Source of the DNA: an uncultured Bacteroidales bacterium
GTDB taxonomy: Bacteria; Bacteroidota; Bacteroidia; Bacteroidales; WCHB1-69
Assembly (NCBI GenBank): GCA_900316305.1
Contig: ONCM01000004.1
Span: 1 to 64,000 of the forward strand
Length of the DNA: 64,000 bases
Reading direction: 5' to 3'
Both the position numbers and the translations under genes were made by a program. The notes beneath the pieces are model-generated. The model saw only the letters and a list, made by a program, of their open reading frames with translations. It searched no databases and had not been told where the DNA came from. This document shows, piece after piece, positions 15,571 to 26,600 of the stretch. Position 1 is the first letter of the stretch. Each line of letters begins with the position of its first letter.

Positions 15571-16203
15571 CTACTTCACTCTATACGAGAACCGGTCGAA
15601 ATTCCCAAACCCTAACCCTTGCAAACGTTCCACGCTGCGCTCTCTGTCCTCCTCGGTGTTGAACTCCGGAATCAGCGGTACGCGGAGGATGACATGCTCG
15701 TTGTCGTAGTTGGTGGCGAGCCATGAAAGGTTTTCCCACACCTGCGCGTTCGATTTCCCCGTGTATGCTGCGTATATCTCGTCGTTGGTGTCCTTGATGT
15801 CGATGATGAAGTCGTTGACGAGCGGGGCGACCGTTTGCAGGGAGGGCAGCGGCACGTTGAGCGAGGTTTCGAGGGTGATTTTCCAGCGGTCGGCACAAAG
15901 GGCGTGGAACTGGCGGATGAACTCGGGACGCAACAACGGCTCCCCGCCGCCGAAGCAAACTCCGCCGCCCGTGGCGATGAAGTAGAGGTCGTCGATGAGC
16001 AGTTCTTGATAGAGGCTCTCCGGCGTGAACCGGCGAACGCGGGCATTGGTATCCAAGCAGCTGGGATTCAGACAGTAACGACACTGAAGCGGACAGCCAT
16101 GGAAGGCAGCCAGCGTGGTCACGCCTTCGCCATCCACCCCAATGCGGTGGCGGTTCACTCCGATGAAAGGGGCTTCATTCGACAGCTCATTCTTCTCCAT
16201 CAT
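15571..16203 (-). CDS. radical SAM protein (activase-like)
   Basis: 210 residues, possibly from the second Met. The cluster motif is C37PLQC41RYC44 in FHGCPLQCRYCLNPSC, followed by a SAM-binding GGGEPLL. The short length with no extra cysteine domain resembles glycyl-radical-enzyme activases and NrdG-like proteins, but no glycyl radical enzyme is adjacent. The C-terminus keeps VILRVPLIPEFN, typical of the PflA fold. The gene overlaps the 3' end of the vWA-like gene (17 bases), so it is translated from the same message. Substrate unknown. Confidence 0.82.
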   Translation of the reverse strand: MMEKNELSNEAPFIGVNRHRIGVDGEGVTTLAAFHGCPLQCRYCLNPSCLDTNARVRRFTPESLYQELLIDDLYFIATGGGVCFGGGEPLLRPEFIRQFHALCADRWKITLETSLNVPLPSLQTVAPLVNDFIIDIKDTNDEIYAAYTGKSNAQVWENLSWLATNYDNEHVILRVPLIPEFNTEEDRERSVERLQGLGFGNFDRFSYRVK

Positions 16204-17647
16204 TTTGATTTTTAGTGTTTTTCTTGATTATAATGACAGAAATGGCCGCAAACAGTAGTAGGCAGAACAAGATTATCAGGTAGGCTAGGGGATTGTGCCC
16301 GAACTGGTAGGCCACGAGTTGCGACTGATAGTAATTATACGGCAACGTCGCATTGATGCGGTCGAGTTGGTCGCTGGAGAGACACTGCAGCACCATCTGG
16401 TAGGAGCCGGCGGGAACATTATCGGAAAATACAACATCCAGACAGGTTTGGGTGTTGTTGGAATCCAGTTGGAACGTTTTGTCTGCCAGGAGATGCCCAT
16501 CCAAGAGTAACCGGTATTCCCCGTCGGGAATGTCGTTAAATGTCAGCATAAACAGCGCTGAAGCGTTCCGCAGTCGTGCCTCCTTGTTCATCCAGTCGTT
16601 CAGGAAAAGATGGAGGGTGTCGGGACGGTTAGCCTTCCAGAAAAGGAATCGGGGATAATGCCGCACGTCGAGACTCGGATGCAGGGTCGGTGGCAGATAC
16701 AGAATCCGTTCGGGCTTGTTGATCACCCGAATTCGCAGACTGTCGGTGATTAGCCATACTTTTTCGGTGTCAATACTGACTCGGACGTCAAAGCTGTACT
16801 CGTTTTTGCCGCTCAGCATTCTTTCAATTTCGTTGGGTGAGCGGGGGGATACATGGATGCTCCCATATTCGTTCACGCGCACGGAGGTTCCAAGGGAAAA
16901 AAGGCTATCTTTGGCGTGAAATTTCAAGAAGTAAGGGCCGTCAATGGAGGAGTGAATGTTCTGCCGGCGTGTTTGGTAATTATCTCGTCCGCCTTCGATG
17001 ATATCTTGTAGGTTTTCCACTATTACGCGCGGCATAAGGGCGCAGATGGACTTCAGTTTCTTGCCTCTGGCATCGATGAGGAATATGTCGGGACAACGGT
17101 TGATGGCATCCACAAGAGGCTGACTGTAAGCGTTTCGCGTGAGCATGATGTAGAAAATATAGACATTGTCAGGCTTCATGGTGCACCAGTTCCGGATAAA
17201 ACGGCAGACGGCCTCTTCGTTTTCCAGATCTGTACTGTTGCTCAAAATATAGATAAAATTGTCTTTTTTGTTGTCAATATGCTTCACGGCATCCTTTAAT
17301 GCGGCGTAAAGGTTGGCTTTTCCATCATTTTGCATTAGTTTCCAGATGGTTTTGCCGGCTTTGCCCAAATAACCGTCAATTTGGTTGTCAGTGGCCCCAT
17401 TGACATCGAAGGTGATGGGCTTCTGTGGTTCGCTCTGGTAGGGAATCAGCGTGACGGTACCTTCCTGCAGCGCTTTCACCTCGTTATAGAGCCATCTCCG
17501 GGTGTTCTTCCCGAGGTTATCGGGATGTAACATTGATGGGGTGGCCTCCACCATGTAGATATAGTTGCGCTCTCGCTGTGCCTGTGCCGACAGGAGCAGC
17601 GAAAGGAGAAATATAACCGTCAATATTCTGTATATCAGCTGTTTCAT
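16187..17647 (-). CDS. exported von Willebrand A-like protein with C-terminal membrane anchor
   Basis: 486 residues. Signal peptide MKQLIYRILTVIFLLSLLLS ending in AQAQ. A vWA-like domain follows: YIYMVEATPSML takes the place of the metal-site DxSxS, with the first Asp replaced by Glu. Further parts are NLYAALKDAVKHID, DNFIYILSNSTDLEN (second metal-site region) and NVYIFYIMLTRNAYSQPL. Beta-rich middle, then a membrane helix (LAYLIILFCLLLFAAISVII) and a short basic tail. The domain faces the periplasm. Cotranscribed with the radical SAM gene downstream; this pairing is unusual. It has no close match to BatA/BatB-type proteins. Confidence 0.75.
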   Translation of the reverse strand: MKQLIYRILTVIFLLSLLLSAQAQRERNYIYMVEATPSMLHPDNLGKNTRRWLYNEVKALQEGTVTLIPYQSEPQKPITFDVNGATDNQIDGYLGKAGKTIWKLMQNDGKANLYAALKDAVKHIDNKKDNFIYILSNSTDLENEEAVCRFIRNWCTMKPDNVYIFYIMLTRNAYSQPLVDAINRCPDIFLIDARGKKLKSICALMPRVIVENLQDIIEGGRDNYQTRRQNIHSSIDGPYFLKFHAKDSLFSLGTSVRVNEYGSIHVSPRSPNEIERMLSGKNEYSFDVRVSIDTEKVWLITDSLRIRVINKPERILYLPPTLHPSLDVRHYPRFLFWKANRPDTLHLFLNDWMNKEARLRNASALFMLTFNDIPDGEYRLLLDGHLLADKTFQLDSNNTQTCLDVVFSDNVPAGSYQMVLQCLSSDQLDRINATLPYNYYQSQLVAYQFGHNPLAYLIILFCLLLFAAISVIIIKKNTKNQNDGEE

Positions 17648-17735
17648 TTATAGAGCTAACCGAAAAAATCGTACTGCAAAGTTACGAAATAAACCAAATG
17701 GAGCGTCGGCAGTCTCATATATCCGATGAAAAATG

Positions 17736-17743
17736 TACTTTTG
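17736..17743 (+). promoter_or_regulatory. -7 box (TACTTTTG)
   Basis: Reads TGTACTTTTGCAGG, 27 bases before the chosen start at 17771. An in-frame ATG at 17726 precedes it and so cannot be the start. Confidence 0.6.
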
Positions 17744-17770
17744 CAGGCAAATTTGTGTGAATCTGTTTTT

Positions 17771-18322
17771 ATGAAAAAGATATTGTTTACCGTTTTGTTT
17801 TGTATGTCGCTGACGCTCATTTTCGGACAGACTCAGCCGATGAGGTTCCTCGGGGTCGGCATGAACAGCACGATGTCCACGTTTGTGTCCAAGATGAAGG
17901 GTAAGGGATTTGTGGAGGATGTCAACCATACGAAGCCCAATTATACGCTGATGAAGGGCACTTTCGCGGGCGAACGCGTGAAAATCGAGATTCGTTCTGC
18001 CGCCAAAACGCACCTTGTCTATAGCGTGAACGTCTTTTTCAACATGAGCACGCAGTTCACCTACGAGGATTTGCAGGAGCGCTTGAGCGGCAAATATGGT
18101 GCAATTACCCAGGAAGTTAATAATATCAAGGAAGAACCCATCTACGTGAAATACACCACAGACTATTCCAAATGGCAGATCGACACCGATACGGTGACGC
18201 AAGGGTTTAACACCATTATCCTTTCCAAATGCAGCTATCACAGCACCTCGCCGGTGGTCATCACCTACATTGATGGGAAGAATTCCAAAGTGGAGGCCTT
18301 AGAAATCAATTCCGATTTTTAA
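17771..18322 (+). CDS. small exported protein, unknown function
   Basis: 183 residues. Signal peptide MKKILFTVLFCMSLTLIFG, cleaved near FGQ. The mature part opens with PMRFLGVGMNSTMSTFVSKM, then an alternation of strands and short helices (VKIEIRSAAKTHLVYSVNVF, FTYEDLQERLSGKYGAITQE, VVITYIDGKNSKVEAL). Similar proteins are common near Bacteroidales surface genes but have no assigned role. Not a lipoprotein. It is divergent from the vWA/radical SAM pair and has its own promoter. Confidence 0.75.
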   Translation: MKKILFTVLFCMSLTLIFGQTQPMRFLGVGMNSTMSTFVSKMKGKGFVEDVNHTKPNYTLMKGTFAGERVKIEIRSAAKTHLVYSVNVFFNMSTQFTYEDLQERLSGKYGAITQEVNNIKEEPIYVKYTTDYSKWQIDTDTVTQGFNTIILSKCSYHSTSPVVITYIDGKNSKVEALEINSDF

Positions 18323-18347
18323 AAGGTTAACGATTAGCGGTTAAGGG

Positions 18348-19832
18348 TTAAAAGTGTAGGAAGAGGTTTACGGGGAGAAATCCCTTCTCTTTATCCATTG
18401 TTTCGCAGCTGAAGGAGAGGATTCGCAGGTTCTGTCCGGTGAGACTGGCTTTGCCTTTGTCGGACATGCGGCTGCTCAGGAAAGAGGAGGAGGCGTCGTT
18501 AAAGAGCACGTAATTCAGGATGGAAGAAGACGCAACGGCATCATCCACAAACGGATAGAGTCTATTTTGTGGAAGTCCTCCCGCTGTTTTGATCTGGTTT
18601 TGATACGTTTTCAGCGCCTCTTTGGAATCCGCAAAGATCAGTGCATCCTCTTTCTCGACAAACCATGTGGCGGAATCGGGGGCGAAGGCTTTCAGCAGGG
18701 GACGCAGCGGTTGCGGAGTCTGGAAGAAGCCGTCGGGATGGGCGGCGCAGGCGGAATCGGCCCTGACTGCATCTTTGTAGAATATTTCCATGGCACTTTT
18801 CTCGCCGTTCGGGAGCAGGATGGCATAGCGATAGTCGGTGGAGTCGTCGAGCAGGGAGAAGTAGCCGATTTCCGAGGGGGCGAGGTCGCGAAGCGTCTGC
18901 GGGTCGTCGAACAGCTTCTTGCTTTTGAACTCTTTGGCATTGGGCGTTTCCAAATGGGTGTACCAGTCGGTGGTGGCCGGATAGTGGTTGGTGATGGTCA
19001 TGCCGTCGCCCGTCTTTTTGACAAACAGCTCGAAATTCCCGTTATCCGGATTATCCGTGAGCATGTATCCCGAAAGATGCATCTCGTTGCCGGAAAAACG
19101 TAGTTGGAAAGCCGTCCATCCCGCCTTTTTCAGACCGTTGGACAGCTTGTTGGCGCTCTCTTCTTTCAAGAAAGAGGAGAGGTAAGTCATATATTCTGAC
19201 GGGTTGACGACCAGCCAGTTTTGTTTGCGATTTTTTTCTGTAAGTTGATAAACCTCCTTGAACTGCTTGTCTGACAGCAGGTTTTTGGGATGGGCGTGCT
19301 GCACGATGGCGCGTTTCAGCAGCTCGATATCCGGGGAGAAGGAGATGATGTGGTTCAGATAGACGAACTTCATGCTTTTGAAGTTGGTGCCGTAGGTGTA
19401 GATGCGGTTGTTTTCAAAAGCGGTGTAGTTGTTAGGGTCGATGCTGAGGGCGCGCAACAGCCGTTTGAAGGCCGCTTTGTCGGCGTGCATGTTAAACAGC
19501 AGGCTGATGGTGTTGCCCTGCGTGTGCCCCGAGACGGTGAGGTCGTACTCGCCGGCGGGCAGTTTGCTGCGCATAGTCTCATACGCCGGCAGCGCATCCA
19601 TCACGAAAAGTTCGTTCAGGTATGGGGTCAGCATCGCGGTGCTGCTCACAAACCCGTCGTTGTCGTTCAGGGCGAAAATGAACGCCGCGTCCGTCGGGAT
19701 GGCCTCAATCAGCTCCGATTTCGCTTGCCGGAAGAGGGTGTAGTAAAAATAGGCACCGATTCCGGCCGCAATCACGGCGAAAATGGTGAGCCAGATGAGC
19801 CAGGGACGGCTTTCGCGTGCGTAGTTTTTCAT
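18348..19832 (-). CDS. membrane-anchored envelope protein (DUF3352-like)
   Basis: 494 residues. A single N-terminal membrane helix (WLIWLTIFAVIAAGIGAYFY) anchors a large periplasmic part. That part starts ELIEAIPTDAAFIFALNDND and includes AFKRLLRALSIDPNNYTAFE and DKQFKEVYQLTEKNRKQNW. This resembles the DUF3352 class, large exported proteins of unknown role, but I am not certain. No Cys lipobox. It is the last gene of a - strand group and is preceded by a word-repeat region and a palindrome that separate it from the DUF5606 gene. Confidence 0.65.
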   Translation of the reverse strand: MKNYARESRPWLIWLTIFAVIAAGIGAYFYYTLFRQAKSELIEAIPTDAAFIFALNDNDGFVSSTAMLTPYLNELFVMDALPAYETMRSKLPAGEYDLTVSGHTQGNTISLLFNMHADKAAFKRLLRALSIDPNNYTAFENNRIYTYGTNFKSMKFVYLNHIISFSPDIELLKRAIVQHAHPKNLLSDKQFKEVYQLTEKNRKQNWLVVNPSEYMTYLSSFLKEESANKLSNGLKKAGWTAFQLRFSGNEMHLSGYMLTDNPDNGNFELFVKKTGDGMTITNHYPATTDWYTHLETPNAKEFKSKKLFDDPQTLRDLAPSEIGYFSLLDDSTDYRYAILLPNGEKSAMEIFYKDAVRADSACAAHPDGFFQTPQPLRPLLKAFAPDSATWFVEKEDALIFADSKEALKTYQNQIKTAGGLPQNRLYPFVDDAVASSSILNYVLFNDASSSFLSSRMSDKGKASLTGQNLRILSFSCETMDKEKGFLPVNLFLHF

Positions 19833-19835
19833 AAA

Positions 19836-19910
19836 TGGTTATTGGTTATTGAAGTTGGTTTATAGTTTATAGTTTATGGTTTATGGTTTATGGTTGAGAG
19901 GTTAGAGAGT
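19836..19910. repeat. heptamer array (GGTTATT / GTTTATA / GTTTATG)
   Basis: Three adjacent 7-base word types repeated 2-4 times each, just upstream of the 18348-19832 gene on the - strand. Such arrays also lie at 20401-20470 and 52410-52445. Confidence 0.75.
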
Positions 19911-19922
19911 TAATGGGAAATT

Positions 19923-19950
19923 GTAGAGACGCAATGCATTGCGTCTCTAC
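19923..19950. repeat. GTAGAGACG palindrome, copy B
   Basis: Perfect 28-base palindrome, each half GTAGAGACGCAATG or its complement. Confidence 0.95.
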
Positions 19951-19962
19951 AGGTTATGGGGA

Positions 19963-20391
19963 TTATTGGTTGTCGGTTTGTTCGGCGGCAGGTTCTTCGG
20001 TGGCGGGTTCCTCAAGGTCAACGAGGTTGTGTTCCACGAGGATGTTGTACCAGGTGAAGACCTTCTTCATGTTGGAGACATAGACGCGGTCGCGGTCGTA
20101 TTCGGGCAGAATTTCGGCGAAATAGGCCTTGATGGCGTTGTTGTCCTTCGGCATCTCCATTTTCTTGCCGTCTTCTTTCTTGTAGATGTTCTGGAAAACG
20201 GTCTGGAGGGGCACTTCGTCGGTTTCCGTGAAAATGGCGATGTTGTCCAAAGCTGCTACGCCGTCGTTGGAGAATGCGGGGAAGCGTTTGCCGTCATCGA
20301 GACCTTCCACGATGAAGCTATTAGGGGTTTTGGAAAGGAATTTGAACAGGCCTCCTTTGCCTGTGATCGATAAGATTTTGCTTAAATCCAT
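19963..20391 (-). CDS. DUF5606 domain protein
   Basis: 142 residues. The N-terminus LSKILSITGKGGLFKFLSK and NSFIVEGLDDGKRFPAFSND match DUF5606, a small cytosolic protein conserved across Bacteroidota with no known role. The following PLQTVFQNIYKKEDGKKMEM and VYVSNMKKVFTWYNILVEH belong to the same family. The C-terminus is a Glu/Ala/Thr-rich tail that varies in length in relatives. Its stop codon lies within GATTATTGG, part of the word-repeat region next to palindrome copy B. Confidence 0.9.
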   Translation of the reverse strand: MDLSKILSITGKGGLFKFLSKTPNSFIVEGLDDGKRFPAFSNDGVAALDNIAIFTETDEVPLQTVFQNIYKKEDGKKMEMPKDNNAIKAYFAEILPEYDRDRVYVSNMKKVFTWYNILVEHNLVDLEEPATEEPAAEQTDNQ

Positions 20392-20400
20392 TTTTTTAAA

Positions 20401-20470
20401 GTTTATTGGTTATTGGTTATAGGTTATTGAAGTTTAATGTTTAATGTTTAATGTTTAAGGGTTAAGGGTT
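20401..20470. repeat. heptamer array (GGTTATT / GTTTAAT / GGGTTAA)
   Basis: Word types TTATTGG, GTTTAAT (three units) and GGGTTAA in series, upstream of the DUF5606 start on the - strand. Confidence 0.75.
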
Positions 20471-20483
20471 ACACGGTTAGAAA

Positions 20484-20530
20484 GATTTCCTTGAGTAGCC
20501 CAGGTAGGGGCAAGAGCTCGGTAGAGCAGG
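20484..20530 (+). repeat. three-hairpin intergenic repeat, copy 2 (short)
   Basis: Reads TTCCTTGAGTAGCCC, then GGGGCAAGAGCTCGGTAGAG. Compared with 11377-11448 the second hairpin changed on both sides (GCTC-GGTA-GAGC instead of GAGCT-CGGT-AGCTC), so pairing is kept. Confidence 0.7.
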
Positions 20531-20548
20531 AAGAAACGATAATCAATA

Positions 20549-21484
20549 TCATTCGTTATAATATTCGAACGTCCGTTTTTTGACATATACAATCTGGTTA
20601 TCGACAGCGCAGACCTCGGTTTGCCAGTTTTTGTTCTTGTCGTAGTCGAAGAAGTAGTGGTTTTCCTTGACGTTGTGAAGCTTGTCCTCGTAGATGACCT
20701 TGCGCACGCGACCGTCCTGGGCGTACTGCGTATAGGTGTATTCAATCATCTGGTCACCAGTCTTATAGACGCAGCGGTTGACTTCGTCGCCGTAGTTGTC
20801 GTATTCAATCTTGGCAGTCTTGAAGACTTTGCCGTTAGGTTCATGCTCAACAATCTCGTAAACAAGTCCTTGGTCATTGTAATGATACTCCGTCAGAAAT
20901 TTGTCGGGCGTTTGCGAGAACTTTTCCACTGTGCGGATGATGTTGCCGATCCCGTCCGTTGTGTGGGTGTATGTCAATTCAAGCGAATCCTGATCATCAT
21001 ACCTATGATATATTTCCTCACTGGCCAGGAAACGGTTGCGGTCGTAGTGATAAAGACAGTAGCTCAGCAGTCGGTCATTCGAATCGAAACAGTCCCAACG
21101 CTCTATTTTCGCATCTTTTGCATACGTATATTTGGTATATTCATAGACGCCATCCTTGCCTTTCCACCCGTATTTGATGTGCTCGAGAAGATAACCGTCC
21201 GAGGTATATCGTTGCAGATGGTGGGCACTGTGGGAGAAAAATTCGTCAAGATCGTAATACTTTTTCAGCTTTGCCAGATCGGAGGTGTCTGCCACGGAAA
21301 CGGAGTCTGCCCAAACATTGCAGGTCTCCGTCTCCAACGTCTTGACCCTCCCGAAGATATGGTTCCGCTGAAGATGATTCTTCTCAATGTCAGGGGTGAT
21401 GACTATGGGAGCGGGCTTCTTTTTACAGCCGCCGGCCACAATCGCCAATATGGCAAGAAGTATGAAAAAATGTCGCTTTATCAT
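20549..21484 (-). CDS. lipoprotein with YD/RHS-like strands
   Basis: 311 residues. SPII signal with lipobox VAGGC (Cys20) followed by a Lys-rich start. The body is a run of strand-turn-strand units in the style of RHS/YD proteins: HLQRYTSDGYLLEHIKYGWK, VYEYTKYTYAKDAKIERWDC, LLSYCLYHYDRNRFLASEEI, EYHYNDQGLVYEIVEHE, KTAKIEYDNYGDEVNRCVYK. Function unknown; likely at the outer membrane. It has its own heptamer-array leader upstream at 21494-21581 and is downstream of hutU on the same strand. Confidence 0.75.
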   Translation of the reverse strand: MIKRHFFILLAILAIVAGGCKKKPAPIVITPDIEKNHLQRNHIFGRVKTLETETCNVWADSVSVADTSDLAKLKKYYDLDEFFSHSAHHLQRYTSDGYLLEHIKYGWKGKDGVYEYTKYTYAKDAKIERWDCFDSNDRLLSYCLYHYDRNRFLASEEIYHRYDDQDSLELTYTHTTDGIGNIIRTVEKFSQTPDKFLTEYHYNDQGLVYEIVEHEPNGKVFKTAKIEYDNYGDEVNRCVYKTGDQMIEYTYTQYAQDGRVRKVIYEDKLHNVKENHYFFDYDKNKNWQTEVCAVDNQIVYVKKRTFEYYNE

Positions 21485-21493
21485 ATTATTTGG

Positions 21494-21577
21494 ATTAGTT
21501 AGTAGTTAGCAGTTAGCAGTTAGTAGTTGGTTGTCGGTAAGTGAACTGCTAACTGCTAATTACTAACTACTAACTAA

Positions 21578-21581
<4 letters not shown>
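21494..21581. repeat. inverted heptamer array
   Basis: The left half has TTAGTAG/TTAGCAG units, the right half the complements (CTAACTG, CTAACTA). The two halves can pair into a long hairpin. The right edge overlaps the stop codon of urocanate hydratase (21578-21580). Confidence 0.85.
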
Positions 21582-23575
<1,994 letters not shown>

Positions 23576-23607
23576 ATTTTTTGGTTTATTGTTTACTGAA
23601 AACAGGC

Positions 23608-23615
23608 CGCAAAAG
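23608..23615 (-). promoter_or_regulatory. -7 box (TACTTTTG) for hutU
   Basis: On the - strand it reads CGTACTTTTGCGGCC, 33 bases before the ATG. Confidence 0.55.
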
Positions 23616-23660
23616 TACGAAAAATTTTCGTTTCTTATGACGTTACAATTGTGTCCACGA

Positions 23661-26600
23661 TTACTCGTTTCTTACACATCTTACAGGCAGATGGCCGCTG
23701 ATAGGGGACCAGGTGATATAGAAGTCTGATTCAATGTACATCAGGACCGGAGTGTATGAGCAGGTGCTAAAACTATCTGAATGATGCAAGGTCGAGCTCC
23801 AGAAGGCTGTGGAGTAGCTAATTCCACTAAGAACAGGATGACTGTCGAGTGAGCCAGTAGGATATGCTGAAAATCCGGATTGATTGTTGAGTTGAGAATT
23901 GTAGCTTGGATAGCATCCTGAGAGGTTGGTGTAATGCCATCCAGAGGTGGATGCCAGTGCTTTTGACACGCAGGAATAGGTGGCTTCGCAGTAATTTTTC
24001 AGTGTTTGGAATTCTGAATAGGATGGCAAGTGCCAGCCGTTGGGACAAATTCCCTGAACTGCACCGGGCGTCTCAGAAGAGGCCGCACCGTTCATCGCTG
24101 TTTCCCATGAATACATCAGTCCGTAGATGGGAACATTTGCGCTATCGTTGTCTGGATAGCTGCTGTTGGAGAAGTAGGAACCGTCAACATAATGGGTGGA
24201 GCGGAGATTCTCCTTCAGCCAGCATTGTTCGCCGATCTGCACGGTGTGATAGATGTTTCCATCGAAATCCGTCACGGTGGTGTCACCCGGACAGGGATTT
24301 GCGTCATTGCGGGCGATGAACGTGACCTCCTGTCCGTAAGCCGTGCCTTGGCTGTTGGTGGCGTAAGCCCGCACGTAATAGCGGAAACCTTGTGTAAGAC
24401 CGGTAAGTTGGTACGCAAAGGGGTACGTGCCGGTTCCATCGGCAACACTGTGTTGTCCGTTAATGTCCGGATGGGGTTGCTCAGACCAGCAAATGCCCTT
24501 CTCCGTGATGGGGAAGCCGTTGTCCTGGATGTTTGAACCGCCTGTCCATGCCGAGTTGTAAGTGATCATGTTCGGGACTTCGGTGGTGATTTCGGGAATG
24601 GCTACGGTAGTGAACGTGACCTCGTTTCCGTAACTGGTTCCGACCTTGTTGGTGGCGTAGGCGCGGACGTAGTAGGTGGTGTTAGGGATGAGATCGGTGA
24701 TAGAGTGGCTGAAGATGCCTATTCCCATCCCATCCGTGGTGAAATTGGCCGAAAGGGTGGGGTTGGGAAGCGTGTCCCAACAGATCCCTCGGGCAAGAAT
24801 CTCTTCGTAACCGTCGAAGGTGACCATGCCGCTGCAGGTGGCGGAGATACCTCCAATGTTAGTGACGGATTGTGTGGTTACGCTTGGCAGTACGGGTACT
24901 GTCAGGATGAGGTTTTCGCCATAGGCCGTGCCAGCGCTGTTGGTGGCGTACGCGCGGACGTAGTAGGTGTCGCCGGCGGAAAGACTGTTAAGCTCTCCCA
25001 TAAACAGCCCCGTTCCCGTGCCACACGCGACATGCATCCCGGAAATGGTGGGATTCGGGGTGGTGCCCCAACAGATGCCCCGTTGTGTTATGGTGCTGTA
25101 GCCGTCGAAAAGGACGTTTCCGTCACAATTGGCCGAACTGCCGTTGAAAGCGTTGGCGATTTGCACGGTCTTCACGATGGGCAGAATCGGAGAGGGATTG
25201 GCACTTCCGGCATTGGCAGGATCCAACGTGCGGAATACCCGCTGCCGGCCATAGACAGTTCCGGAATTGTTGGTGGCAAAAGCACGGACATAGTAAACCG
25301 TATTACTCGCCAAATCATTGACTTGAATGGAGTGATCCCCAGCATTTAATGATTCTGAATAGATTATGTTGTCAACTAAAGACGGAGAGGGTTCGGTGCC
25401 CCAACAGATACCGTTGGTGATGACCGTGTCGGCATCGTAAACACTGATAGAATAAGGAATTACTGCGGAATTAGTGGTGATGCTGCCGGCCGCATCGGTG
25501 ATGGCCACTAAGGATGTCATATTCAGCGGCAAATCTCTCAGACATCTCACCGAAGTCATATAATATTGAATGGGGGTCAGAGTTGGAACGTAGTAGGAGT
25601 CAAATTTGGAGAGGGAAATCACCAAGAAATTGTTTCCTTCCAAAGTAGAATTGAGAAAAGCGGATTCAATTCCAAAAGCCTCGTAAGAATCGAATGTGTT
25701 ATATTCGCCGGCGGGTAGCATGGAAAAATCGGTGGCGTTGTTGTTGGAGACGCCATTTCCAATACTACAAAATCCATCATACGATTGCCAGGCATAGTCG
25801 GCAGCCAGCGCTTTTGCGAAGTGGTCGCTTTGATTGTTGCAATAGTAAGGGGGCTTGCTGCGCACATAGTTGAAAAGGACATTCCACTCATCATAACTGG
25901 GGACGTGCCAGCCATCGGGACAGATGCCTTGATTATTTGCGGGCGGGTTTCCGTGCATGGCCGCGTACCAACTGTACAGATATCCGTATTGGGCCACGTT
26001 GATGGGGTTCCCGTTTGGATAGCAGCGAATGGATGTTGTGGCGGAGACATTGGTGCCCAGCGGGATAAGAGTTCCGTCAGCGTAGTGGGTACTCCGCATA
26101 TTCTCCTTCATCCAGCATTGTGTACCCAAGGCGAGGGTGTGGTAGCGGTTTTCGTCATAATCGCGGACGGTGGAAACCCCGCAGAAGAACTCGTTGTCGT
26201 CCGTGACAAAGGTAACCGTATTTCCATACGCAGTTGCAATAGCGTTGGTGGCGTAAGTGCGGACATAGTAAAGTGTGTTCGGTTCAAGATCAGTCAACAT
26301 GTAGGTGAAGTCACCCAAACCCGCTCCTATTGGTGCAAATTGATCATCCAAGGAGGGTTCCGGTTGAGTACCCCAACAGATACCCCGTTCGGTGACGGGT
26401 ATTCCCCCGTCATAGACCACCGTACCGCCGACAGTAGCCGAAGAGTTGGTGAAGTCGTGGGCGGTAGCTGTGGTGACGAAGGGTTTGGAAGTGGTTGTAA
26501 AGGTGACATCTGCGCTGTAATTGGTGCCGGCATTGTTGGTGGCGAAAGCGTTCAGGTAGTAGGTGGTACCGGGAACTAACCCGCTGATACGGCTGGAGAA

